64,000 nucleotides of DNA from Panulirus ornatus (lineage: Eukaryota; Arthropoda; Malacostraca; Decapoda; Palinuridae): contig NC_092225.1 in NCBI RefSeq assembly GCF_036320965.1, forward strand, positions 55,232,637 to 55,296,636, given 5' to 3'. A program made the translations under genes and the position numbers. Each line of letters opens with the position of its first letter. The first letter of the stretch is position 1. A model generated the notes under the pieces. The model saw only the letters and a list, made by a program, of their open reading frames with translations. It was not told the origin of the DNA and ran no database searches. Of the stretch, positions 22,701 to 36,600 are shown in pieces.

Positions 22701-25700
22701 ACTAGAGTAATTATACGAATTTTTTTATTTTGATCATAGAATCGTACTTAGCATACATAAACGTATCTGTGCTGAAAATTTAAAGAAAATCTATTTTTTC
22801 AAAGAAATCAAGAAAAATCCAACTTTTCAACTTCAATTATACGAATTTTTAGATTTTGACCACATATTCGTATTCAGTATATATAAGACTATGGATTTTT
22901 TTTTTTTGCTCAGATTTTCAACTTCCTCAAATTTTAATGAAAATCTGCGCATAAATGTTATTTTATGTGGTATTTAAGTATATGGAGTCAAAAGACTGTA
23001 ATTCATTATATTAACCGTTTAATTAGCACCTGGACTAAATATGATAAAATTTAAATGCTAATTGCTCGAGTATTTAAACGAATTTTCTTATTTTGACCAC
23101 AGAGTCGTATTCAGGATACTTAAAAGTATCTATGCTGAAAATTTAAAGAAAATCTATTTTTTGAAAAAAATCAAGAAAATTCAGAGGCTATAGCATTAGA
23201 TTTTTTTGCTCAGATTTTCAACTTCCTCAGATTTCAATGAAAATCAGTATATAAATATTATTTTATATGGTATTTAAGTATTTGCAGTCAAAAGACTGTA
23301 ATTCATAATATTAACCGGTCAATTAGCACCTGGGCTAAATATAAAATCTAAATCCTAATTACTCGAGTAATTATAAGAATTTTTAGATTTTGACCAGAGA
23401 GTCGTATTCAGCATACATAGAAGTATCTATGGTGAAATTTCAAGAAAATCTATTTTCTCAAAAAATCAAGAAAAATCCAAGGCTATAGCCTTGGATTTTT
23501 TTTTTTTTTACTGATTTTCAACTTCCTCAGATTTTAATGAAAATTTGTGTATAGATGTTATTTTATGTGGTACTTAAGTATTTGGGTCAAAAGACTAATT
23601 CATTATATTAACCGTTTAATTAGCACCTGGACTAATCATAAAATTTAAATGCTAATTGCTCGAGTAATTATACGAATTTTTTTATTTTGACCACAGAGTC
23701 GTATTTAGCATACATAAACGTATCTGTGCTGAAAATTTAAAGAAAATCTATTTTTCGATAATTATACAAATTTTTAGATTTTGACCACAAAGTCGCATTC
23801 ATCATACATAAAAGTAACTATGCTGAAAATTTAAAGAAAATCTATTTCCTCAAATAAATCAAGAAAAATCGATGGCTATAGCGTTAGATTTTTTTTTTGC
23901 TCAGACTTTCAACTTCCTCAGATTTTAATGAAAATCTGAGTATAGATGTTATTTCATATGCTAAGTATTTGGAGTCAAAAGACTAATTCATAATATTAAC
24001 CGTTTAATTAGCACCTGGACTAATTATAGAATTTAAATGCTAATTACTCGAGTAATTATACGAATTTTTTGATTTTGACCATAGAATCGTACTTAGCATA
24101 CATAAACGTATCTGTGCTGAAAATTTAAAGAAAATCTATTTTTTCAAAGAAATCAAGAAAAATCCAAGGGATTTTTTTTGCTCAGATTTTCAACTTCCTC
24201 AGATTGCAATGAAAATCACTATATAAATATTATTTCATATGGTATTTAAGTATTTGGAGTAAAAAAAACTGTAATTCATAATATTAACCGTTTCATTAGC
24301 ACCTGGACTAATTATGATAAAATTTAAATGCTAATTACTCGAGTAATTATACGAATTTTTAGATTTTGACCACATATTCGTATTCAGCATATATAAGACT
24401 ATGCATGCTGAAAATTTAAATTAAATCTATTTTCTCAAAAAAAATCAAGAAATATCCAAGGATATAGCGATGGATTTTTTTTGCTCAGATTTTCAACTTC
24501 CTCAAATTTTAATGAAAATCTGTGCATAGATGTTATTTTATGTGGTATTTAAGTATTTGGAGTCAAAAGACTGTAATTCATTATATTAACCGTTTAATTA
24601 GCACCTGGACTAAATATAAAATTTAAATGCTAATTGCTCGAGTAATTATACGAATTTTTTTATTTTGACCACAGAGTCGTATTTAGAATACTTAAAAGTA
24701 TCTATGCTGAAAATTTAAAGAAAATCTATTTTTTTTTGCTCAGACTTTCAACTTCCTCAGATTTTAATGAAAATCTGAGTATAGACGTTATTTTATATGC
24801 TAAGTATTTGGAGTCAAAAGACTAATTCATAATATTAACCGTTTAATTACCACCATAAATGCTAATTGCTCGAGTATTTATACGAATTTTTTGATTTTGA
24901 CCACAGAGTCGTATTCAGCATACTTAAAAGTATCTATGCTGAAAGTTTAAAGAAAATATATTTTTTGAAAAAAATCAAGAAAAATTTTTTTAGATTTTTT
25001 TTGCTCAGATTTTCAATTTCCTCGGATTTCAATGAAAATCAATATATAAATATTATTTTATATGGTATTTAACTATTTGGAGTCAAAAGACTGTAATTCA
25101 TAATATTAACCGGTTAATTAGCACCTGGACTAATTATAAAATCTAAATCCTAATTACTCGAGTAATTATACGAATTTTCAGATTTTGACCAAAGAGTCGT
25201 ATTCAGAATACATAAAAGTATCTAAGCAGAAATTTCAAGAAAATCTATTTTCTCAAAAAAAAATCAAGAAAAATACAAGGCTATAGCCTTGGATTTTTTT
25301 TTTTTTAACTGATTTTCAACTTCCTCAGATTTTAATGAAAATATGTGTATAAATGTTATTTTATGTGATATTTAAGTATTTGGAGTCAAAAGACTAATTC
25401 ATAATATTAACCGTTTAATTAGCACCTGGACTAATTATAAACTTATAATGCTAATTACTCGATAATTATAACAATTTTCAGATTTTGACCACAGAGTCGT
25501 ATTCAGCATACATAAAAATATCTATGCTGAAAATTTAAAGAAAATCTATTGCCTCAAAAAAATTTAAAAAATCCAAGGCTATAGCCTTTTTTTTTTTTTA
25601 CTCAGATTTTCAACTTCCTCAGATTTTAATGAAAATCTGTGTATAGATGTTATTTCATATGCTAAGTAGTCAATGCTAAGAGTCAATACACTGTATTTCA

Positions 25701-27024
25701 GAAAATTAATCCTTTAATTAGCACCTGGACAAATTATAAAATTAAAATGCTAATTACTCGACAATTATAAGAATTTTTAGATTTTCACCACAGAGTCATA
25801 TTCAGCATACATAAAAGTATCTATGCTAAAACTTTCACAAAATCTTTGTTTTTAAAAAATCAAGAAAAATCTAAGGGCACAGCCTTGGATTTATTTTGCT
25901 CAGATTTTCAACTTCAAATTTTAATGAAAATCTGTGTATAGATGTTATTTCATATGTTATTTAAGTATTTAGTCAAAAGACTGTATGAATAATATTAACC
26001 GTTTAATTAGTACCTGGACTAATCATGATAATATTTAAATGCTAATTACTCGAGTAATTATACGAATTTTTAGATTTTGACCACATATTCGTCTTTAGCA
26101 TAGATAAGCCTATGTATGCTGAAAATCTAAAGAAAATCTATTTTCTCAAATTTTCAACTTCCTCAGATTTTAATGAAAATCTGTGCATAGATGTTATTTT
26201 ATGTGTTATTTAAGTATTTGGAGTCAAAAGACTGTAATTCATAATATTAATCGTTTAATTAGCACATCGACTAATTATGATAAAATTCAAAATCTAATTA
26301 CTCGAATAATTATACGAATTTTTAGATTTTGACCATATATTCGTATTCAACATATATACGGCTATGTATGCTGAAAATTTAAAGAAAATCTCTTTTCTCA
26401 AAAAAATCAAGAAAAATCCAAGGCTATAGCCTTTGATTTTTTTTGCTCAGATTTTCAACTTCCTCAAATTTTAATGAAAATCTGTGCATATATATCATTT
26501 TATGTGGTATTTATGTATTTAGAGTCAAAAGACTGTAATTCATAATATTAACCGTTTAATTAGCACCAGGACTAATTATGATAAAATTCAAATGCAAATT
26601 GCTCGAATAATTATACGATTTTTTTTATTTTGACCACAGAGACGTATTCAGCATACTTAAAAGTATCTATGCTAAAAATTTAAAGAAAATCAATTTTCTT
26701 GAAAAAATCAAGAAAAATCCTAGGCTATACCCTTTTATTTTCTTTTTTTTTTTTGCTGATTTTCAATTTCCTCAGATTTCGATGAAAATCAGTATATAAA
26801 TATTATTTTATATGGTACTTAAGTATTTGGAGTCAAAACACTGTAATTCATAATATTAACCGGTTAATTAGCACCTGGACTAATTATAAAATCTAAATCC
26901 TAATTACTCGAGAAATTATACGGATGTTTTGATTTTGACCATAGATTCGTACCTAGCATACATAAACGTATCTGTGCTGAAAATTTAAAGAAAATCTATT
27001 TTTTCCAAGAAATATAGAAAAATC

Positions 27025-30000
27025 GGTAATATTTTGCTCAGATTTTCAAGTTCTTCAGATTTTAATGAAACTCAGGATATATGTGGTATTCTATATGGTG
27101 ATTAAGGATATCGAGTCAAAAGACTGCATTTCGTAAAACTGAGCGCTTAACCACATATTTAATATTAATTATAATTAATCATATTAATATGCTAATTATT
27201 CGACTAATGACACGAATCTTAAGGTTATAACCAAAGATTGTCATTCAACACACGTACAAGGATCTATGCTGAAATTTTCAGGAAAATCTATTCTTTCAAA
27301 AAAATCAAGAAAAATCCTAGGCTATAGCCTTGGGTAATATTTTGCTCAGATTTTCAAGTTCTTCAGATTTTAATGAAACTCAGGGTATAAGTGGTATTCT
27401 ATATGGTGAGTAAGGATATCGAGTCAAAAGACTGCATTTCGTAGAACTGAGCGCTTAACCATATATTTAATATCATAATTAATTATATTTATATGCTAAT
27501 TACTCGACTAATTACACGAATCTTAAGGTTATAACCAAAGATTGTCATTCAACATACGTACAAGGATCAATGCTGAAATTTTCAGGAAAATCTATTTTCT
27601 CAAAAAAAACAAGAAAAGTCCTAAGGTAATATTTTGCTCAGATTTTCAAGTTCTTCAGATTTTACTGAAACTCAGGATATATGTGGTATTCTATATGGTG
27701 ATTAAGGATATCGAGTCAAAAGACTGCATTTCGTAAAACTGAGCGCTTAATACACGAATCTTAAGGTTATAACCAAAGATTGTCATTCAACACACGTACA
27801 AGGTTCTATGCTGAAATTTTCAGGAAAATCTATTTTTTAAAAAAAATCAAGAAAAATCCTAGGCTATAGCCTAGGGTAATATTTTGCTCAGATTTTCAAG
27901 TTCTTCACATTTTAATGAAACTCAGGGTATATGTGGTATTCTATATGGTAATTAAGGATATCGAGTCAAAAGACTGCATTTAGTAAAATTGAGCGCTTAA
28001 CCACATATTTAAAATAAATTATAATTAATTATATTAATATGCTAATTACTCGACTAATTACACGAATCTTAAGGTTATAACCAAAGATTGTCATTCAACA
28101 CACGTACAAGGTTCTATGCTGAAATTTTCAGGAAAATCTATTTTTTCAAAAAAATCAAGAAAAATCCTAGGCTATAGCCTAGGGTAATATTTTGCTCAGA
28201 TTTACAAGTTCTTCAGATTTTAATGAAACTCAGGGTATATGTGGTATTCTATATGGTGATTAAGGATATCGAGTCAAAAGACTGCATTTAGTAAGATTGA
28301 GCGCTTAACCACATATTTAAAATAAATTATAATTAATTATATTAATATGCTAATTACTCGACTAATTACACGAATCTTAAGGTTATAACCAAAGATTGTC
28401 ATTCAACACACGTACAAGGATCTATGCTGAAATTTTCAGGAAAATCTATTTTTTCAAAAAAATCAAGAAAATCCTAGGCTATAGCCTAGGGTAATATTTT
28501 GCTCAGATTTTCAAGTTCTTCAGATTTTAATGAAACTCAGGGTATATGTGGTATTCTATATGGTGATTAAGGATATCGAGTCAAAAGACTGCATTTAGTA
28601 AAATTGAGCGCTTAACCACATATTTAAAATAAATTATAATTAATTATATTAATATGCTAATTACTCGACTAATTACACGAATCTTAAGGTTATAACCAAA
28701 GATTGTCATTCAACACACGTACAAGGATCTATGCTGAAATTTTCAGGAAAATCTATTTTTTCAAAAAAATCAAGAAAAATCCTAGGCTATAGCCTTGGGT
28801 AATATTTTGCTCAGATTTTCAAGTTCTTCAGATTTTAATGAAACTCAGGGTATATGTGGTATTCTATATGGTGATTAAGGATATCGAGTCAAAAGACTGC
28901 ATTTCGTAAAATTGAGCGCTTAACCACATATTTAATATTAATTATAATTAATTATATTAATATGCTAATTACTCGACTAATTACACGAATCTTAAGGTTA
29001 TAACCAAAGATTGTCATTCAACACACGTACAAGGGTCTAAGGTGAAATTTTCAGGAAAATCTATTTTTTCAAAAAAATCAAGAAAAATCCTAGGCTATAG
29101 CCTAGGGTAATATTTTGCTCAGATTTTCAAGTCCTTCAGATTTTAATGAAACTCAGGGTATATGTGGTATTCTATATGGTGATTAAGGATATCGAGTCAG
29201 AAGACTGCATTTCGTAAAATTGAGCGCTTAACCACATATTTAATATTAATTATAATTAATTATATTAATATGCTACTTACTCGACTAATTACACGAATCT
29301 TAAGGTTATAACCAAAGATTGTCATTCAACACACGTACAAGGATCTATGCTGAAATTTTCAGGAAAATCTATTTTTTCAAAAAATCAAGAAAAATCCTAG
29401 GCTATAGCCTAGGGTAATATTTTGCTCAGATTTTCAAGTTCTTCAGATTTTAATGAAACTCAGGGTATATGTGGTATTCTATATGGTGATTAAGGATATC
29501 GAGTCAAAAGACTGCATTTCGTAAAATTGAGCGCTTAACCACATATTTAATATTAATTATAATTAATTATATTAATATGCTAATTACTCGACTAATTACA
29601 CGAATCTTAAGGTTATAACCAAAGATTGTCATTCAACACACGTACAAGGATCTATGCTGAAATTTTCAGGAAAATCTATTTTTTCAAAAAAATCAAGAAA
29701 AATCCTAGGTAATATTTTGCTCAGATTTTCAAGTTCTTCAGATTTTAATGAAACTCAGGGTATATGTGGTATTCTATATGGTGATTAAGGATATCGAGTC
29801 AAAAGACTGCATTTCGTAAAATTGAGCGCTTAACCACATATTTAATATTAATTATAATTAATTATATTAATATGCTAATTACTCGACTAATGACACGAAT
29901 CTTAAGGTTATAACCAAAGATTGTCATTCAACACACGTACAAGGATCTATGCTGAAATTTTCAGGAAAATCTATTTTTTCAAAAAATCAAGAAAAATCCT

Positions 30001-30508
30001 AGGCTATAGCCTTGGGTAATATTTTGCTCAGATTTTCAAGTTTTTCAGATTTTAATGAAACTCAGGGTATATGTGGTATTCTATATGGTGATTAAGGATA
30101 TCGAGTCAAAAGACTGCATTTCGTAAAATTGAGGGCTTAACCACATATTTAATATTATCTCTAGCTAATTATATCAATATGCTAATTACTCGACTAATTA
30201 CACGAATCTTAAGGTTATAACCAAAGATTGTGATTCAACACACGTACAAGGGTCTAAGATGAAATTTTTAGGAAAATCTATTTTTTCAAAAAAATCAAGA
30301 AAAATCCTAGGCTATAGCCTTGGGTTATATTTTGCTCAGATTTTCAAGTCCTTCAGATTTTAATGAAACTCAGGGTATATGTGGTATTCTATATGGTGAT
30401 TAAGGATATCGAGTCAGAAGACTGCATTTCGTAAAATTGAGCGCTTAAACACATATTTAATATTAATTATAATTAATTATATTAATATGCTACTTACTCG
30501 ACTAATTA
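27025..30508 (+). repeat. AT-rich satellite, family 2, forward block (about 308-bp monomers)
   Basis: The switch from family 1 falls inside a monomer near 27024, where the sequence changes to GGTAATATTTTGCTCAGATT. GAGCGCTTAACC recurs about 307-308 bp apart (for example 28301, 28608 and 28916). Monomers are close to identical. Typical parts are AAACTCAGGGTATATGTGG, GATATCGAGTCAAAAGACTG, GAGCGCTTAACCACATATTT, an AATTAATTATATTAATATGC stretch, CTCGACTAATTACACGAATC, GGTTATAACC and CCTAGGCTATAGCCTAGG. The block is homologous to family 1 along the whole monomer. The first three or four monomers (27025-28000) are shorter or less regular, as at an array edge. Confidence 0.95.
28166..28183. repeat. Example of the family 2 core palindrome
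   Basis: CCTAGGCTATAGCCTAGG is a perfect 18-bp palindrome in the same monomer position as the family 1 CCAAGG...CCTTGG palindrome. One-arm intermediates (CCTAGG...CCTTGG) occur, for example at 28781-28798. Confidence 0.95.
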
Positions 30509-30608
30509 NNNNNNNNNNNNNNNNNNNNNNNNNNNNNNNNNNNNNNNNNNNNNNNNNNNNNNNNNNNNNNNNNNNNNNNNNNNNNNNNNNNNNNNNNNNN
30601 NNNNNNNN
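30509..30608. other. Assembly gap, 100 N (orientation flips)
   Basis: Exactly 100 N, a conventional unknown-size gap. Satellite monomers are forward to its left and reversed to its right. Both flanks end inside the same TAATTACTCGACTAATTA-like part of the monomer. Confidence 0.99.
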
Positions 30609-33600
30609 GAGTAATTAGCATATTATATAATTAATTATAATTAATATTAAATATGTGGTTAAGCGCTCAATTTTACGAAATGCAGTCTTTTGACTCGATA
30701 TCCTTAATCACCATATAGAATACCACATATACCCTGAGTTTCATTAAAATCTGAAGAACTTGAAAATCTGAGCAAAATATTACCCTAGGCTATAGTCTAG
30801 GATTTTTCTTGATTTTTTTGAAAAAATAGATTTTCCTGAAAATTTCAGCATAGATCCTTGTACGTGTGTTGAATGACAATCTTTGGTTATAACCTTAAGA
30901 TTCGTGTAATTAGTCGAGTAATTAGCATATTAATATAATTAATTATAATTAATATTAAATATGTGGTTAAGCGCTCAATTTTACGAAATGCAGTCTTTTG
31001 ACTCGATATCCTTAATCACCATATAGAATACCACATATACCCTGAGTTTCATTAAAATCTGAAGAACTTAAAAATCTGAGCAAAATATTACCCTAGGCTA
31101 GATTTTTCTTGATTTTTTTGAAAAAATAGATTTTCCTGAAAATTTCAGCATAGATCCTTGTACGTGTGTTGAATGACAATCTTTGGTTATAACCTTAAGA
31201 TTCGTGTAATTAGTCGAGTAATTAGCATATTAATATAATTAATTATAATTAATATTAAATATGTGGTTAAGCGCTCAATTTTACGAAATGCAGTCTTTTG
31301 ACTCGATATCCTTAATCACCATATAGAATACCACATATACCCTGAGTTTCATTAAAATCTGAAGAACTTGAAAATCTGAGCAAAATATTACCCTAGGCTA
31401 TAGCCTAGGATTTTTCTTGATTTTTTTGAAAAAATAGATTTTCCTGAAAATTTCAGCATAGATCCTTGTACGTGTGCTGAATGACAATCTTTGGTTATAA
31501 CCTTAAGATTCGTGTAATTAGTCGAGTAATTAGCATATTAATATAATTAATTATAATTAATATTAAATATGTGGTTAAGCGCTCAATTTTACGAAATGCA
31601 GTCTTTTGACTCGATATCCTTAATCACCATATAGAATACCACATATACCCTGAGTTTCATTAAAATCTGAAGAACTTGAAAATCTGAGCAAAATATTACC
31701 CAAGGCTATAGCCTAGGATTTTTCTTGATTTTTTTGAAAAAATAGATTTTCCTGAAAATTTCAGCATAGATCCTTGTACGTGTGTTGAATGACAATCTTT
31801 GGTTATAACCTTAAGATTCGTGTAATTAGTCGAGTAATTAGCATATTAATATAATTAATTATATTTAATATTAAATATGTGGTTAAGCGCTCAATTTTAC
31901 GAAATGCAGTCTTTTGACTCGATATCCTTAATCACCATATAGAATACCACATATACCCTGAGTTTCATTAAAATCTGAAGAACTTGAAAATCTGAGCAAA
32001 ATATTACCCAAGTCTAGGATTTTTCTTGATTTTTTTGAAAAAATAGATTTTCCTGAAAATTTCAGCATAGATCCTTGTACGTGTGTTGAATGACAATCTT
32101 TGGTTATAACCTTAAGATTCGTGTAATTAGTCGAGTAATTAGCATATTAATATAATTAATTATAATTAATATTAAATATGTGGTTAAGCGCTCAATTTTA
32201 CGAAATGCAGTCTTTTGACTCGATATCCTTAATCACCATATAGAATACCACATATACCATGAGTTTCATTAAAATCTGAAGAACTTGAAAATCTGAGCAA
32301 AATATTACCCTAGGCTATAGTCCTAGGATTTTTCTTGATTTTTTTGAAAAAATAGATTTTCCTGAAAATTTCAGCATAGATCCTTGTACGTGTGTTGAAT
32401 GACAATCTTTGGTTATAACCTTAAGATTCGTGTAATTAGTCGAGTAATTAGCATATTAATATAATTAATTATAATTAATATTAAATATGTGGTTAAGCGC
32501 TCAATTTTACGAAATGCAGTCTTTTGACTCGATATCCTTAATCACCATATAGAATACCACATATACCCTGAGTTTCATTAAAATCTGAAGAACTTGAAAA
32601 TCTGAGCAAAATATTACCCTAGGCTATAGCCTAGGATTTTTCTTGATTTTTTTGAAAAAATAGATTTTCCTGAAAATTTCAGCATAGATCCTTGTACGTG
32701 TGTTGAATGACAATCTTTGGTTATAACCTTAAGATTCGTGTAATTAGTCGAGTAATTAGCATATTAATATAATTAATTATAATTAATATTAAATATGTGG
32801 TTAAGCGCTCAATTTTACGAAATGCAGTCTTTTGACTCGATATCCTTAATCACCATATAGAATACCACATATACCCTGAGTTTCATTAAAATCTGAAGAA
32901 CTTGAAAATCTGAGCAAAATATTACCCTAGGCTATAGTCCTAGGATTTTTCTTGATTTTTTTGAAAAAATAGATTTTCCTGAAAATTTCAGCATAGATCC
33001 TTGTACGTGTGTTGAATGACAATCTTTGGTTATAACCTTAAGATTCGTGTAATTAGTCGAGTAATTAGCATATTAATATAATTAATTATAATTAATATTA
33101 AATATGTGGTTAAGCGCTCAATTTTACGAAATGCAGTCTTTTGACTCGATATCCTTAATCACCATATAGAATACCACATATACCCTGAGTTTCATTAAAA
33201 TCTGAAGAACTTGAAAATCTGAGCAAAATATTACCCAAGGCCTATAGCCTAGGATTTTTCTTGATTTTTTTGAAAAAATAGATTTTCCTGAAAATTTCAG
33301 CATAGATCCTTGTACGTGTGTTGAATGACAATCTTTGGTTATAACCTTAAGATTCGTGTAATTAGTCGAGTAATTAGCATATTAATATAATTAATTATAA
33401 TTAATATTAAATATGTGGTTAAGCGCTCAATTTTACGAAATGCAGTCTTTTGACTCGATATCCTTAATCACCATATAGAATACCACATATACCCTGAGTT
33501 TCATTAAAATCTGAAGAACTTGAAAATCTGAGCAAAATATTACCCTAGGCATATTTCCTAGGATTTTTCTTGATTTTTTTGAAAAAATAGATTTTCCTGA

Positions 33601-36600
33601 AAATTTCAGCATAGATCCCTGTACGTGTGTTGAATGACAATCTTTGGTTATAACCTTAAGATTCGTGTAATTAGTCGAGTAATTAGCATATTAATATAAT
33701 TAATTATAATTAATATTAAATATGTGGTTAAGCGCTCAATTTTACGAAATGCAGTCTTTTGACTCGATATCCTTAATCACCATATAGAATACCACATATA
33801 CCCTGAGTTTCATTAAAATCTGAAGAACTTGAAAATCTGAGCAAAATATTACCCTAGGCTATAGTCCTAGGATTTTTCTTGATTTTTTTGAAAAAATAGA
33901 TTTTCCTGAAAATTTCAGCATAGATCCTTGTACGTGTGTTGAATGACAATCTTTGGTTATAACCTTAAGATTCGTGTAATTAGTCGAGTAATTAGCATAT
34001 TAATATAATTAATTATAATTAATATTAAATATGTGGTTAAGCGCTCAATTTTACGAAATGCAGTCTTTTGACTCGATATCCTTAATCACCATATAGAATA
34101 CCACATATACCCTGAGTTTCATTAAAATCTGAAGAACTTGAAAATCTGAGCAAAATATTACCCTAGGCTATAGCCTAGGATTTTTCTTGATTTTTTTGAA
34201 AAAATAGATTTTCCTGAAAATTTCAGCATAGATCCTTGTACGTGTGTTGAATGACAATCTTTGGTTATAACCTTAAGATTCGTGTAATTAGTCGAGTAAT
34301 TAGCATATTAATATAATTAATTATAATCAATATTGAATATGTGGTTAAGCGCTCAATTTTACGAAATGCAGTCTTTTGACTCGATATCCTTAATCACCAT
34401 ATAGAATACCACATATACCCTGAGTTTCATTAAAATCTGAAGAACTTGAAAATCTGAGCAAAATATTACCCAAGCCTATAGCCTAGGATTTTTCTTGATT
34501 TTTTTGAAAAAATAGATTTTCCTGAAAATTTCAGCATAGATCCTTGTACGTGTGTTGAATGACAATCTTTGGTTATAACCTTAAGATTCGTGTAATTAGT
34601 CGAGTAATTAGCATATTAATATAATTAATTATAATTAATATTAAATATGTGGTTAAGCGCTCAATTTTACGAAATGCAGTCTTTTGACTCAATATCCTTA
34701 ATCACCATATAGAATACCACATATACCCTGAGTTTCATTAAAATCTGAAGAACTTAAAATCTGAGCAAAATATTACCCAGTCTAGGATTTTTCTTGATTT
34801 TTTTGAAAAAATAGATTTTCCTGAAAATTTCAGCATAGATCCTTGTACGTGTGCTGAATGACAATCATTGGTTATAACCTTAACATTCGTGTAATTAGTC
34901 GAGTAATTAGTATACAGATATAATTAATTATAATTAATATTAAATATGTGGTTAAGCGCTCAATTTTACGAAATGCATTCTTTTGACTCGATATCCTTAA
35001 TCACCATATAGAATACCACATATACCCTGAGTTTCATTAAAATCTGAAGAACTTGAAAATCTGAGCAAAATATTACCCTTGGCTATAGTCTAGGATTTTT
35101 TTTGATTTTTTTGAAAAATAGATTTTCCTGAAAATTTCAGCATAGATCCTTGTACGTGTGTTCAATGACAATCTTTGGTTATAACCTTAAGATTCGTGTA
35201 ATTAGTCGAGTAATTAGCATATTAATATAATTAATTATAATTAATATTAAATATGTGGTTAAGCGCTCAATTTTACGAAATGCAGTCTTTTGACTCGATA
35301 TCCTTAATCACCATATAGAATACCACATATACCCTGAGTTTCATTAAAATCTGAAGAACTTGAAAATCTGAGCAAAATATTACCCTAGGCTATTCTAGGA
35401 TTTTTCTTGATTTTTTTGAAAAAATAGATTTTCCTGAAAATTTCAGCATAGATCCTTGTACGTGTGTTGAATGACAATCTTTGGTTATAACCTTAAGATT
35501 CGTGTAATTAGTCGAGTAATAAGCATATTAATATAATTAATTATAATTAATATTAAATATGTGGTTAAGCACTCAATTTTACGAAATGCAGTCTTTTGAC
35601 TCGATATCCTTAATCACCATATAGAATACCACATATACCCTGAGTTTCATTAAAATCTGAAGAACTTGAAAATCTAAGCAAAATATTACCCTAGGCATAT
35701 TTACCCTAGGATTTTTCTTGATTTTTTTGAAAAAATAGATTTTCCTGAAAATTTCAGCATAGATCCCTGTACGTGTGTTGAATGACAATCTTTGGTTATA
35801 ACCTTAAGATTCGTGTAATTAGTCGAGTAATTAGCATATTAATATAATTAATTATAATTAATATTAAATATGTGGTTAAGCGCTCAATTTTACGAAATGA
35901 AGTCTTTTGACTCGATATCCTTAATCACCATATAGAATACCACATATACCGTGAGTTTCATTAAAATCTGAAGAACTTGAAAATCTGAGCAAAATATTAC
36001 CCTAGGCATATTTACCCTAGGATTTTCTTTGATTTTTTTGAAAAAAGAAATTTTCCTGAAAATTTCAGCATAGATCCTCGTACGTGTGTTGAATGACAAT
36101 CTTTGGTTATAACCTTAAGATTCGTGTAATTACTCGAGTAATTAGCATATTAATATAATTAATTATAATCAATATTGAATATGTGGTTAAGCGCTCAATT
36201 TTACGAAATGCAGTCTTTTGACTCGATATCCTTAATCACCATATAGAATACCACATATACCCTGAGTTTCATTAAAATCTGAAGAACTTGAAAATCTGAG
36301 CAAAATATTACCCAAGCCTATAGCCTAGGATTTTTCTTGATTTTTTTGAAAAAATAGATTTTCCTGAAAATTTCAGCATAGATCCTTCTACGTGTGTCAA
36401 ATGACAATCTTTGGTTATAACCTTAAGATTCGTGTCATTAGTCGAGTAATTAGCATATTAATATAATTAATTCTAATTAATATTAAATATGTGGTTAAGC
36501 GCTCAATTTTACGAAATGCAGTCTTTTGATTCGATATCCTTAATCACCATATAGAATACCACATATACCCTGAGTTTCATTAAAATCTGAAGAACTTAAA

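Larger units (their letters stand above)
13021..27024 (+). repeat. AT-rich satellite, family 1 (divergent, about 290-305-bp monomers)
   Basis: About 48 head-to-tail monomers. TTAATTAGCACCTGG recurs near 13251, 13541, 13844 and 14132, about 288-303 bp apart. Typical parts in order are GCACCTGGACTAATTATAAA, a TAATTACTCGAGTAATTA palindrome, TTTAGATTTTGACCACAGAG, a TTCAGCATA/TATGCTGAA hairpin, a TTTTTTCAAAAAAATCAAG run, a CCAAGGCTATAGCCTTGG palindrome followed by T7-10, a GCTCAGATTTTCAACTTCCT block and GGAGTCAAAAGACTG. Monomers differ from each other by many substitutions and indels, and truncated or fused ones occur (for example 22800-22900, 23750-23790 and 24720-24865). No coding capacity is supported. 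The array begins exactly at the LINE copy B junction. Confidence 0.95.

Noticed and set aside
13021..27024. Palindrome plus T-run read as transcription terminators
   Set aside because: A hairpin followed by T7-10 looks like a bacterial terminator, but the context is a eukaryotic satellite without genes. Pol III termination at the T-runs is possible only if the array is transcribed, which is not shown.
30509..30608. Simple fold-back (chimeric read) explanation for the first orientation flip
   Set aside because: The left and right flanks are not exact reverse complements. The left has GTCAGAAGACTG and CTTAAACACATATTT variants that are absent on the right.
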